64,000 bases of DNA from Psychrobacter immobilis (GTDB lineage: Bacteria > Pseudomonadota > Gammaproteobacteria > Pseudomonadales > Moraxellaceae): contig NZ_CAJGZQ010000001.1 in NCBI RefSeq assembly GCF_904846185.1, positions 155,701-219,700 on the forward strand, read 5' to 3'. Position 1 is the first letter of the stretch; the number at the start of each line of letters is the position of its first letter. Position numbers and translations under genes: made by a program. The notes under the pieces are model-generated. The model was given only the letters and a program-made list of their open reading frames with translations, had not been told where the DNA came from and searched no databases. Positions 55,824 through 64,000 of this stretch are shown here, piece after piece.

Positions 55824-57239
55824 TCAGGACTTGGTCTTCCGTGCAGGTATATTCAAATTTAATTGCATTCGCATTGACTCATTTTTACTTGCTGATAAGT
55901 TATTTGTCGTTTGCTTTTTATGCTGTTGGTTTAAGCGCTGTAATTGCTTGGTCAGCTGCCGTTCACGCTGGGTCATCGGATCAACGGGTTGAATCCATAA
56001 ATCGATATCAATAAAGGTGTCATTAGACTCGTCAATAAAATCAATGCCCAATACAATCACATGATGCAGCTCGGCTATTGGCAGGCGGCTCGCAACATCC
56101 TGTGCAATCTTTGCTAAGTTTGGCTGAATAGCCTGTTTACTGTGCTGGCTCTCAACATCTTGTCCATAAAATATTAATACATAATGCCGTCCCAAGCTCT
56201 CATAAGAGTGCTGATGGACGACATAACCTTCTTTTTGCAGACCATGTCCTTGTTTAGGATGTCTATATAGAGTTCGAACCAGCTCATGGCGCGAAAATAA
56301 AGACTCGTCCAATAGCTGCTGTTGCCAATAACAGCGTTTTATTCCTAGTGTCTCTTTATCAGCATTGTCTAGTACTTCTGCATCGAGCATCTCTATCATT
56401 TGGGTGCTTAGCTGCGACCACAGAGCTGCCGCTTGCGCCATATGCTGATCATACATGTGCGCAGTCGTGCTTTTATTTTTGTAGGCAAGCGTCATAGCGA
56501 CTAATGCAGGATTGGGCTCATCTTGCACCTCGTACTTGATGAGTGCATTATCTACTACGATAGCGTCCGTAAATAAAGTTGGGCGATGTAAAAACTGAGT
56601 GACTAGATCTGCTTCTGATTCAAAGCTAGCGACATGATTACTGGCTGAATACTGTAATTGCCCTAAACGATAATGCAAAAATCGCCATAACTCGCATGGT
56701 GCTTGTAGGCTTGCTAATATCGCCTGCCAGTCATGCCAGCTAAAAACTTGTAGCTGCTGCATACTGTCGCTCATATCCACAACCAAATCTTCCATAAAAT
56801 AGCGGACACCAAAACCATGAGTGAGCCGTTTTAGAAGTTGTCGTTGCTGGTTATTTATCTTAGTTTTATTGATTTCTTCAACTTTATCCGTGAGCTGAAT
56901 ATCAAAAACTAAAATATTATGGCTAATGTTTTCGTTATTTTTATGCTGAGTAAGATATGTCTTGTGCCATATGAGCGCGGCCTTTACTACCGTCATACGC
57001 GCAGCTTCAATATCGACCAGACTACTTTTAGCAGGCAAATACAATATGAGCTCAAGTAATGAGAGGTTACCCAGTGGCAATTGATAATGATATTGCTGAG
57101 CACGGTAACACGCGTCATATTTATGCTCAAGATGCTGCATATTGGTCAAAGCAATATCTACAGCATCTTTCTGCAAATAGCAGGTCAACTCATTAACAAG
57201 ACAATCATTATCAGATAGGGTAATAGATGAGTCAGACAC
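55824..57239 (-). CDS. Unknown 471-residue protein
   Basis: I do not recognise this protein. It is soluble, with no signal peptide or membrane helix, and is rich in Gln, His and Leu. The N-terminal half has mixed helices, including a FGVRYFMEDLVVDMSD segment; the C-terminal half has YVVHQHSYESLGRHYVLIFYG and HHVIVLGIDFIDESNDTFIDIDLWIQP, which look like a beta-rich core. A Gln/Lys/Arg-rich coiled-coil-like stretch (QRERQLTKQLQRLNQQHKKQ) closes it. The start is GTG with AAGG 8 bases upstream. Monocistronic; no neighbour suggests a role. Confidence 0.6.
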   Translation of the reverse strand: MSDSSITLSDNDCLVNELTCYLQKDAVDIALTNMQHLEHKYDACYRAQQYHYQLPLGNLSLLELILYLPAKSSLVDIEAARMTVVKAALIWHKTYLTQHKNNENISHNILVFDIQLTDKVEEINKTKINNQQRQLLKRLTHGFGVRYFMEDLVVDMSDSMQQLQVFSWHDWQAILASLQAPCELWRFLHYRLGQLQYSASNHVASFESEADLVTQFLHRPTLFTDAIVVDNALIKYEVQDEPNPALVAMTLAYKNKSTTAHMYDQHMAQAAALWSQLSTQMIEMLDAEVLDNADKETLGIKRCYWQQQLLDESLFSRHELVRTLYRHPKQGHGLQKEGYVVHQHSYESLGRHYVLIFYGQDVESQHSKQAIQPNLAKIAQDVASRLPIAELHHVIVLGIDFIDESNDTFIDIDLWIQPVDPMTQRERQLTKQLQRLNQQHKKQTTNNLSASKNESMRMQLNLNIPARKTKS

Positions 57240-57544
57240 AGTGTTAACCTTTTATTATCGAATGGACACGTTGTATAGTAAGTTGCTATTGATGAGCATA
57301 ACACTAGAGCATGTTGAATATTCGCAAATTCTTTTACTATAACGACAGGCTACCAACGAAAAACTTAACAAAATAAGCCTTATTAAATGCAGTCGCTTTC
57401 AGGGCGATGAGTTGTTATGATAATAGCAAAGTAGCATGATTTGCAGTCAAACTTATCGCTTATGGGCTGCCTTTGATTACATTTTTTAGAGACATTTATT
57501 AAAATTATTTAATGACCATCATATAATAAAAAGGATTGAACGTT
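57240..57544. other. Intergenic region upstream of the SDR gene
   Basis: This 305-bp AT-rich region separates two divergent genes. AAAAAGGA for the SDR gene is at its end. Nothing else distinct is visible. Confidence 0.3.
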
Positions 57545-58213
57545 ATGAAGCGCTTTAAAGAGAAAACTGTCATTATAACAGGTGCAGATTCTGATATTGG
57601 TCGTGCAACGGCGCTTAGATTTGCACAAGAAGGGGCGAATTGTATAATCGTTGGTATTAATAACGATATTTTAGAATACATCTACGAGGACCTGCCACAG
57701 GATCATACATGGATCAATACAGGTAACCACCTTACCGTAACCAGTGACATTAATGATCTGACCCAAACGGCAAGATTAATAAAGCATGTACGCGATAAAT
57801 ATAAACATATTGATGTGATGGTCAACATAGATACTGCGGTCGGCATTCATCAGTCAGTTATTCCAGAACTGATAAAAACACAAGGCAATATCGTTAATGT
57901 ATCAACGCTAACGGAGATATCAGCAGACTGGAATATAGAGACCTATAAAGCTAGGCAAAGGGATTTGACTGATGTTACAAAGAAGCTGGCATTAGAGAAT
58001 ATACCAAATAATGTACGTATTAATGCCGTATCTGCTGGATTGGTGGCAACGGATATCAGTCCAAATCCATTTATTAGCCACTCTCCACTAGGGAAGACAG
58101 CGACACCGTTTGATGTAACCGCCGCTGTGATGTTTTTAGCCAGTGATGATGCTGCCATCATTACTGGCATGAATTTACCTGTTGATGGCGGGGTTAGTAC
58201 GTTCAACAGCTAA
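57545..58213 (+). CDS. Degenerate short-chain dehydrogenase/reductase (SDR) family protein
   Basis: The 222-aa protein has the SDR Rossmann start VIITGADSDIGRATALRFAQEGANCIIVG and ends ITGMNLPVDGGVSTFNS, a classical SDR C-terminus. The active site is altered: the NNAG motif is NIDTAVG, about 30-40 residues normally between it and GNIVNVS are missing, and the YxxxK motif is Y134-x3-Q138, with Gln in place of the catalytic Lys. It may bind NAD(P) without catalysing the usual reaction, or be decaying. The start ATG at 57545 has AAGGA with a 10-base gap; a TTG at 57536 is too close to it. Confidence 0.8.
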   Translation: MKRFKEKTVIITGADSDIGRATALRFAQEGANCIIVGINNDILEYIYEDLPQDHTWINTGNHLTVTSDINDLTQTARLIKHVRDKYKHIDVMVNIDTAVGIHQSVIPELIKTQGNIVNVSTLTEISADWNIETYKARQRDLTDVTKKLALENIPNNVRINAVSAGLVATDISPNPFISHSPLGKTATPFDVTAAVMFLASDDAAIITGMNLPVDGGVSTFNS

Positions 58214-58262
58214 CTCAATGCTTAGTTTTTTAGCCATTCTTAAGATTCATCCTCACAAACAA

Positions 58263-58296
58263 AAGACCCCCTGACATTAATCTGTCAGGGGGTCTT
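58263..58296. terminator. Bidirectional terminator, SDR / acyltransferase
   Basis: AAGACCCCCTGACA pairs perfectly with TGTCAGGGGGTCTT (14-bp stem, 6-base loop) between converging genes. The tail T run is short. Confidence 0.88.
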
Positions 58297-58332
58297 AATA
58301 TAATACAGATACTCATAACTCATTTAAAAACT

Positions 58333-59028
58333 TTATTCAGCTGAATGATTGATATCTTGTAATGGTTGAGATAAGCGCTCAGGATGTCTTGGTACCACCC
58401 CTTTATACTGAGCATAAATTTTTGGTAAATCTGCTTCGATATCACCACTAGGATAAACCAACGACATAAAGCGTATTTCTTTGGTTTTGTAATCCATCGC
58501 TACTGGCAAAATAGGTACACCAGCGCCCACTGCTAAATAATAGAAGCCTGATTTCCAAGTTTCAGTATATTGACGAGTACCTTCCGGTGCTAAACCCAAA
58601 AATAGTGGCTTACCTGTTTTGAACTTATCAATACTGGCCTGTAATACGGAGCCTTTATCACTACGATCAATGGGAATCACCCCTATCCAGCTTAATAGCT
58701 GAGCAAATACGGGCACTTTAAATAACGTATGCTTACCCATAATACTAATTTTTAAATCTAAGGCGAATAAACTGGGTATCGCATAAACCCCATCAATATT
58801 CGAAGTATGCGGCAGCGCTAAAACTACAGCTTGTGAAATATTTGGAATCTCTCCAACCGTACGCCAACCCGCAGCTTTTAGCATAGCTGAGGCAATCACT
58901 GGCGCAATTTTATTACCGCGTTTCGGGACTAAACTACCCAGCTGCTTTTTACTAAGCTTGGGCAATATTTTAGAGTTTACAGACTGAGAAGCAGCAGCTT
59001 TTGAGCGATTAAATAACTTTGATGTCAT
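58333..59028 (-). CDS. PlsC-type 1-acyl-glycerol-3-phosphate acyltransferase family protein
   Basis: The family transfers acyl groups to lysophosphatidic acid or related glycerolipids at the inner membrane. Motif I is LPHTSNID (HxxxxD) and motif III is LAPEGTRQ. The protein is about 231 aa. The sequence GKHTLFKVPVFAQLLSWIGVIPIDRS and KSGFYYLAVGAGVPILPV fit the LPLAT family close to uncharacterised glycerol acyltransferases, not PlsC of E. coli itself. I start at the ATG at 59028; an ATG at 59067 without a ribosome site is possible. It has a convergent terminator with the SDR gene. Confidence 0.82.
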   Translation of the reverse strand: MTSKLFNRSKAAASQSVNSKILPKLSKKQLGSLVPKRGNKIAPVIASAMLKAAGWRTVGEIPNISQAVVLALPHTSNIDGVYAIPSLFALDLKISIMGKHTLFKVPVFAQLLSWIGVIPIDRSDKGSVLQASIDKFKTGKPLFLGLAPEGTRQYTETWKSGFYYLAVGAGVPILPVAMDYKTKEIRFMSLVYPSGDIEADLPKIYAQYKGVVPRHPERLSQPLQDINHSAE

Positions 59029-59177
59029 GACGGCACCACATAATAAAAGATACCTACATAATAACATTAAGCTTATACAACTAAATTGAATTTTATAGGC
59101 TTTTATTGCTTGCCAGCTTACTGGTTTATAAACTTATATAAATATATAGCTATTGACGGACATACCCATCAAGCCCA

Positions 59178-61064
59178 TTAGGATATGTCAGCCAAATTGC
59201 CTTTATTCTCAAGCCAAACCTTGCGATCAGCAGCACGTTTTTTAGCCAACAGCATATCCATGACGCTATTAGTCAACACCATGTCATCCATATCTAGCTG
59301 AACTAAACGCCGAGTATCACGGTTCATGGTCGTCTCACGTAACTGCTCTGCACTCATTTCACCCAAGCCTTTAAAACGGGTAATCTGCGCTTTTTTATTG
59401 CCCGGCACATTGGCCAAAATGTGCTGAAGCTCAGGCTCATCTAACGCATAATGCACCTCTTTGCCCACGTCTACTCGATATAACGGCGGCATGGCGACAA
59501 ATAAATGACCCGCATCCACCAAGGCAGGAAAATGCTTAACAAATAGGGCGCAGATGAGCGTGGCGATATGCAGACCATCAGAATCCGCATCCGCTAAGAT
59601 ACATACCTTGTCATACCGCAGCTCAGACAAATCGTCAGAGGCAGGATCGACACCGATAGCAATAGCGATATCATGAATCTCTTGGCTCGATAATACCGTA
59701 TCTGATGACACCTCCCACGTATTTAGAATTTTCCCACGCAAAGGTAAAATCGCCTGATAATGACGATCGCGTGCTTGCTTCGCACTACCACCCGCAGAAT
59801 CCCCTTCTACCAAAAACAGCTCAGCACCATCACGCAAATCACCGCGACAATCTGCCAACTTACCCGGCAACGCAGGACCTTGCGTTATTTTCTTACGGGC
59901 GACTTTTTTGGCAGACTTGAGACGACGTCCAGCTTTATTAATCGCCAGCTCTGCGATTTGAGTACCCATATCGGCATGCTGATTTAACCACAGACTAAAA
60001 GCATCTTTTGCCAATGTCTGTACTGCCCCAGCAGCTTCGCGGCTAGATAAGCGCTCTTTGGTCTGTCCAGAAAATTGCGGCTCAGAAAACTTGAGTGATA
60101 GGATGTAGTTCACTCCATCCCAGACATCTTCTGCCGTTAGCTTGACACTCCGTGGCAGCAAATTATGAATATCGCAAAACTCACGCAATGCCTCTAAGAT
60201 ACCCGTTCGCAGACCATTAACATGCGTACCACCTTGAGCAGTAGGGATCAGGTTTACATAGCTTTCTTGAATTGGCGTGCCACCATCAGGCAACCAAGAC
60301 AAGGCAAAGGTAATAGCAGCACGTTCGCCCGCTTTTGCATCGTAATTATAATAAAACGGTGCTTCAGGTAAGGTTTCTAAACCATCTAACTGTTCGCTTA
60401 GATATTCGACCACTCCGTCAGTAAACTGCCAAACCACCTTTTCATTATTAATATCATCGACAAATTCAATCGTCAGCCCAGCTGCCAGCACCGCTTTGGC
60501 TTTTAGATTGTGCTTGAGCTGCTTGACATTAAATTTAGGCGTATCAAAAAAGCGACCATCTGCCCAAAAATGCACTCTGGTACCACGTTTGCGTTTGTTT
60601 GAGCTGATTGCTTCAGTCAACGGCGTAACTGGTGCGCCATTTTCAAACGCCATATCAAACTGTGTACTATCACGCCATACCGTTACCTCAACACGTGTTG
60701 ATAACGCATTGACGACAGAGATACCCACACCATGCAGACCGCCTGACACTTCATAATTAGAAGTCGAAAACTTACCACCCGCATGCAAACGGGTTAAAAT
60801 CAGCTCAATACCTGATTGATTAAACTCTGGATGAATATCCGTCGGCATACCGCGCCCATCATCTTCGACAGACAACGAGCCATCACTATGCAGTTGCACC
60901 TTGATGGTTTTCGCATAACCCGCCAACGCTTCATCAACTGAATTATCGATAACCTCTTGCGCCAGATGGTTTGGGCGGGTGGTGTCGGTATACATACCTG
61001 GACGACGACGTACTGGCTCAAGCCCTTCTAAAACTTCTAACGATTGCGCATTATATTGACTCAC
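59178..61064 (-). CDS. parE: DNA topoisomerase IV subunit B
   Basis: ParE is the ATPase subunit of topoisomerase IV, which decatenates chromosomes. GHKL motifs are VIDNSVDEALAGY, DDGRGMPTD and GGLHGVGISVVNALS; the transducer and TOPRIM parts show LVEGDSAGGSAKQARDR and ILADADSDGLHIATL. The 628-aa length is typical for ParE (GyrB would be about 800). The start is GTG with AAGGATG upstream. The next gene upstream, an esterase, is on the same strand; parC is not in the window. Confidence 0.96.
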   Translation of the reverse strand: MSQYNAQSLEVLEGLEPVRRRPGMYTDTTRPNHLAQEVIDNSVDEALAGYAKTIKVQLHSDGSLSVEDDGRGMPTDIHPEFNQSGIELILTRLHAGGKFSTSNYEVSGGLHGVGISVVNALSTRVEVTVWRDSTQFDMAFENGAPVTPLTEAISSNKRKRGTRVHFWADGRFFDTPKFNVKQLKHNLKAKAVLAAGLTIEFVDDINNEKVVWQFTDGVVEYLSEQLDGLETLPEAPFYYNYDAKAGERAAITFALSWLPDGGTPIQESYVNLIPTAQGGTHVNGLRTGILEALREFCDIHNLLPRSVKLTAEDVWDGVNYILSLKFSEPQFSGQTKERLSSREAAGAVQTLAKDAFSLWLNQHADMGTQIAELAINKAGRRLKSAKKVARKKITQGPALPGKLADCRGDLRDGAELFLVEGDSAGGSAKQARDRHYQAILPLRGKILNTWEVSSDTVLSSQEIHDIAIAIGVDPASDDLSELRYDKVCILADADSDGLHIATLICALFVKHFPALVDAGHLFVAMPPLYRVDVGKEVHYALDEPELQHILANVPGNKKAQITRFKGLGEMSAEQLRETTMNRDTRRLVQLDMDDMVLTNSVMDMLLAKKRAADRKVWLENKGNLADIS

Positions 61065-61174
61065 AAATGCATCCTTAACGATTCATGTCTGATTAATTCT
61101 ATTCAACCATTATAACCAAAAATAGCGACGTTAAGGTTAATAGTCCATCGCTCACGTCATATAATGTCGCCTGT

Positions 61175-61822
61175 TTAGACTCGTACTAAATCTTGTAGCA
61201 TATTTATCACCATCGGCAACTGCTCACCAAAGTCACTAAACCGATGATCGCCACCCGCTTGTAAAATAACCGTACTCCCTTGCTGTTGATAAAAGGCTTT
61301 AGACAATTCAGGATTTAATAACTCATCGTCTTCTTTGATAAATACCGCAATTTTTTTAGGATAATGAATTTCTGATAACTGATGATCTGCAAACCATTGC
61401 AAATCCGCAGAAGTAATATCCCAACCGCCAGCAGTCGTATAGAGAATTTGATTCTTTGGCAATTCATCTTCGCCTTGACCTTCATCACTATCGTTATTTA
61501 GCAGTAAGTCATGAGCAAAGCGCTGTAATGTCACATGTGGCTGAGTACTAGGATTTAATAGTAAAGCCGCACAGCCTGTATGATTGCTCACCAAGGTAGA
61601 AAAATAGCCACCCAATGAGCTACCAACGAACATAACTTTTGAGTCGCTGCCCCATTCCTCAACTAGACTTATCAGTTTATCGAACACGTCTTGTGGCGAT
61701 TTATTCAAATCGGGACGCAGTACATTGATATCAGGATGATGATGCTGGCAGTATTTTTCTAATAGCATTCCCTTGGTAGAGTTCGCATCACTGTCCAGTC
61801 CATGGATATAAATCAAGTTCAC
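61175..61822 (-). CDS. YqiA/UPF0227-like alpha/beta-hydrolase
   Basis: The 215-aa protein begins LIYIHGLDSDANSTKG and has the nucleophile elbow GSSLGGYFST, then LNPSTQP, and a C-terminal GGDHRFSDF with the likely catalytic His. This is the YqiA/UPF0227 esterase family; E. coli YqiA hydrolyses short- and medium-chain esters, but the natural substrate is unknown. It lies upstream of parE on the same strand with 110 bp between, the order in which E. coli has yqiA before parE. The start is GTG. Confidence 0.86.
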   Translation of the reverse strand: MNLIYIHGLDSDANSTKGMLLEKYCQHHHPDINVLRPDLNKSPQDVFDKLISLVEEWGSDSKVMFVGSSLGGYFSTLVSNHTGCAALLLNPSTQPHVTLQRFAHDLLLNNDSDEGQGEDELPKNQILYTTAGGWDITSADLQWFADHQLSEIHYPKKIAVFIKEDDELLNPELSKAFYQQQGSTVILQAGGDHRFSDFGEQLPMVINMLQDLVRV

Positions 61823-62010
61823 GTATCATCTCACTTATTAATTTTGTTATGATTATCTTATATAGACTAGTGACGCTAAGCATAGCACCCGCCAAACAAA
61901 AATAATAACAATAAAACGGCACACCATTAGTCAGTATTTGCGACATAATAATGTTGCCATAATAGTTTTATGCAAGTCAAAGGAATGACGATAATAGCCA
62001 TGGAGTCGCC

Positions 62011-62271
62011 ATGAACCAACAGTTTGAGCTGTTTGAGATTGCCAATCCATGCATTGGTCTTTGCCAAAGCAATAAAAAAGGCTATTGCTTTGGTTGCCTG
62101 CGCAGTCGAACGGAGCGCCAGCGATGGCATGATATGACGACAGAGCAGCAACGCGAGGTGCTAAGGCTTATCGCAGGACGTAAGCTGCGTATAGAGCAAA
62201 TGAGACAGCGTAAGGGCGAGCAGTTAGGATTTGATTTTGAGGAAGTGTTTGAGGTTGGGGAGTTGTTTTAA
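62011..62271 (+). CDS. DUF1289 protein
   Basis: The 86-aa protein has NPCIGLCQSNKKGYCFGCLRSRTE, the Cys-rich pattern of DUF1289, with four Cys that may bind a metal, and the conserved RWHDMTTEQQREVL. The function of the family is unknown. A ribosome site GGAG is just before ATG. It is monocistronic and converges on the AbiJ-like gene. Confidence 0.85.
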   Translation: MNQQFELFEIANPCIGLCQSNKKGYCFGCLRSRTERQRWHDMTTEQQREVLRLIAGRKLRIEQMRQRKGEQLGFDFEEVFEVGELF

Positions 62272-62354
62272 ATTTTACAAAATAAGCTTTTAGAGCTAAA
62301 ACATTAATATAGTGCAGACTATAATGCTAATAAGAAACTTACTATTCAGTTTTA

Positions 62355-63416
62355 TTACAATCTTCTAACCAGTGTTCTAATCCAAGACATTGCTGATTCA
62401 ATAGCCCAATCTGTTTGCTCAATAGTGAGCTCCGGCATTGGATCACTACCAGGCCCATGACCTAAAGTATTTCTTACTTTACGGAAATAATCCTTAAGAA
62501 TATCAGCTTCCCAAATATCTATATATCTTCCATTATTTTTACGTACAAGATTATCTATATAGTTTGAAGCTCCTCTTTCATTTCCTAAAGTCAAATCTTT
62601 CTGATCCGATACAATTTTGATCGCACTTTCTAATGCTTTAGCAGCAAATAGTGCAGGGTCTTTATCATTTGAATCTCTACGATCTAAAGCCTCTTTTATA
62701 TCTATATCAACATTCCTCCAAAGAGGATCTGATACAACATCCCAGAATGGTTTAGCTATATTTTTTTCAATTACGGCATCAGTAGATATCTGAATAAAAC
62801 CGTTATGTAATGTTAGCGGTGCTTTTGCACGACGAAATCGCTCGTTAATTTCTTCAACTTGAGATACATATGTATCATTCAAAGTTTTATTCCATACTTT
62901 TAATCGTTCTGCTGTACTATTATTAGCATGTATTCTATGTCTAGAATTTGCGTCGCGTACTTTTGCTTGAGATAACGCTCTAGGTAGACTTGCGTTAACT
63001 GTTTCTAATTCTTCATATCTGATACGCATTGCAAGTTCGACAAAACTTATTCTTTCCTTCATGAACGTATCTGGATCATTAACCTTAGATGAGTACTCAG
63101 ACTTAACGAATTTCTCACAGACATAATTCCAGCTAAAGAATCCACTCACAGGCACAGATTGACCTAAATGATTTTTACTAGTATATGAGTAGTACCTTTT
63201 AAAAAGTTCATCTATGCCTAACTCTCTAGCTAAATCATCATGCAACGTTTGCCATTTTTCTATACTTTCTTTTATGGGTTCACCATTAGACGTATAATAT
63301 GGAATTGCTTCCTTCACAACACTATATAACTGATTAAGAAGTCGTGTTTCTGACTCCGAAAAATCCTTCCAAATTGGAAAATTTAAGTATCGATAAGCAA
63401 ATATATCCGTTAGCAT
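62355..63416 (-). CDS. AbiJ-like abortive-infection protein with HEPN motif
   Basis: The 353-aa protein begins LTDIFAYRYLNFPIWKDFSESE, resembling an AbiJ N-terminal domain, and ends in a helical domain with VRNTLGHG: R315 and H320 form the Rx4H motif of HEPN RNases, as in Abi C-terminal domains. A helical middle region separates them. Similar proteins abort phage infection, probably by RNA cleavage; here that is inference. The gene is AT-rich compared with parE and lies directly after the end of an rRNA operon on the same strand. GGAA precedes the ATG. Confidence 0.65.
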   Translation of the reverse strand: MLTDIFAYRYLNFPIWKDFSESETRLLNQLYSVVKEAIPYYTSNGEPIKESIEKWQTLHDDLARELGIDELFKRYYSYTSKNHLGQSVPVSGFFSWNYVCEKFVKSEYSSKVNDPDTFMKERISFVELAMRIRYEELETVNASLPRALSQAKVRDANSRHRIHANNSTAERLKVWNKTLNDTYVSQVEEINERFRRAKAPLTLHNGFIQISTDAVIEKNIAKPFWDVVSDPLWRNVDIDIKEALDRRDSNDKDPALFAAKALESAIKIVSDQKDLTLGNERGASNYIDNLVRKNNGRYIDIWEADILKDYFRKVRNTLGHGPGSDPMPELTIEQTDWAIESAMSWIRTLVRRL

Positions 63417-63489
63417 CTTTTCGTTCCAACATTTAATTTAAATTTATCATACTACCTTAGTTGATAATATAGAACCATCAGAAACAAAG

Positions 63490-63520
63490 AAAACTCCCTT
63501 CGCGAAAGCGGAGGGAGTTT
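63490..63520. terminator. Hairpin after the rRNA operon (distal)
   Basis: AAACTCCCTTCGC and GCGGAGGGAGTTT form a stem around a GAAA tetraloop. It lies between 5S rRNA and the AbiJ-like gene, on the operon's downstream side. Confidence 0.75.
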
Positions 63521-63550
63521 CCTAGGAATAGAGAGCTAACGATTACCTGA

Positions 63551-63589
63551 GCGCCGTCAAAGTAAAGTAGTGCTTTACTTTGACGGCGC
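63551..63589. repeat. 17-bp perfect inverted repeat
   Basis: GCGCCGTCAAAGTAAAG is repeated as its exact reverse complement after a 5-base loop. It is GC-rich at its base, has no T run, and lies between two rRNA terminators. Confidence 0.85.
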
Positions 63590-63617
63590 AGTAGGTCACT
63601 AGGAATAAAAGATAAAA

Positions 63618-63649
63618 AAAAGAGCCACCCGGTTAAGGATGACTCTTTT
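63618..63649 (-). terminator. Primary rRNA operon terminator
   Basis: On the minus strand AAAAGAGTCA to GGTGGCTCTTTT forms a stem closed by a small loop, then a long T run. It is 11 bp after the 5S gene. Confidence 0.88.
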
Positions 63650-63659
63650 CAGAATAGAG

Positions 63660-63774
63660 AGCTGACGATGACCTACTCTCACATGGACGAATCCACACTA
63701 CCATTGGCGCAATGATGTTTCACTTCTGAGTTCGGGAAGGGATCAGGTGGTGCCATCATGCTATTGTCGTCAGC
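63660..63774 (-). rRNA. rrf: 5S ribosomal RNA
   Basis: About 115 nt. On the minus strand it begins GCTGACGACAATAGCATGAT, ends GTAGGTCATCGTCAGCT, and contains CACCACCTGATCCC and CCGAACTCAGAAGTGAAAC, all diagnostic of 5S rRNA. The two ends pair as helix I. It closes an rRNA operon whose 23S gene lies to the right. Confidence 0.95.
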
Positions 63775-63964
63775 AAAGGGGGTTAGATATGAGTCTGTTA
63801 TTTTTATTGTTTGACTATAAGTGTTTAGTTTATGGTCGATCAACTTGTAACCTAACTGAATCAAGGTTAAAGGTGATATCGAAATATTCTTTCTTTTATT
63901 CTATAAGCTTTCGCTTATACAAGATAGATTAATTAGAGCTTTCATACAAACCACTTGGGTGTTG

Positions 63965-64000
63965 TATGGTCAAGCCAAACGAGCAATTAGTACAGGTCAA
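63965..64000 (-). rRNA. rrl: 23S ribosomal RNA, 3' end only (cut by window)
   Basis: The minus strand reads TTGACCTGTACTAATTGCTC then GTTTGGCTTGACCA, the conserved 3' end of 23S rRNA. Only the last 35 or so bases lie in the window, and the exact mature end is uncertain by a few bases. Confidence 0.85.

Overview
The window reads like a chromosomal segment of a gammaproteobacterium of the Moraxellaceae, most probably Psychrobacter or a close relative. This is inferred from the gene complement: a short dcw cluster that ends at mraY, the ribH-nusB-thiL-pgpA order, a mesD/mesX methionine synthase pair, and the 5S rRNA sequence. No database search was possible. Most of the DNA is dense housekeeping sequence, with convergent gene pairs often separated by bidirectional terminators.

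Layout. 1-2371: the end of a cardiolipin synthase gene, and rlmA. 2586-11269 (minus): rsmH-ftsL-ftsI-murE-murF-mraY, the cell-wall and division cluster, with a 170-bp MITE between murF and murE. 11588-13117: gltX. 13208-17867: an AT-rich accessory stretch holding a NACHT NTPase gene (candidate bacterial NLR-like anti-phage gene), a DCL/DUF3223-like gene, tRNA-Ala(GGC), tRNA-Glu(UUC), an SH3-domain secreted protein, a LysE exporter and a protein built from two copies of one module. 17981-25165: acnA, a DUF457 membrane protein, ychJ-like, a DUF2007/class II glutamine amidotransferase pair and a homoserine kinase with an extra C-terminal domain. 25354-33677: hisF, ribH, nusB, thiL, pgpA, glmU, glmS. 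33825-41111: a palindromic MITE-like element, truC-like, an EamA transporter, a LysE pseudogene, a TSUP transporter, flavin reductase-mesD-mesX, and yceI. 41311-45737: an RND efflux pump and its adaptor. 46219-63416: a 42-residue lysine-rich mini-gene, recG, a patatin lipoprotein, a secreted protein, argA, an FKBP lipoprotein, a TM-helix-repeat channel protein, a large unknown, a degenerate SDR, an acyltransferase, parE, a yqiA-like esterase, a DUF1289 protein and an AbiJ/HEPN-type candidate defence gene. 63417-64000: the end of an rRNA operon on the minus strand (5S and the 3' tip of 23S).

How the genes work together. Peptidoglycan supply is represented from GlcN-6-P (GlmS) and UDP-GlcNAc (GlmU) to the Mur ligases, MraY and the septal transpeptidase FtsI. 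The mes cluster looks like a folate-independent, oxygen-dependent route to methionine, with a sequence matching the MetR consensus upstream. Two AT-rich genes, the NACHT protein and the AbiJ-like HEPN protein, sit beside tRNA and rRNA genes and are the best candidates for phage defence.

Three kinds of short dispersed or palindromic element are visible: GGGCGTGTCCTCA-ended (one full copy and two single ends), ATACCAA-ended, and TATAGTCA-ended. I see no CRISPR array, no intact transposase gene and no prophage.
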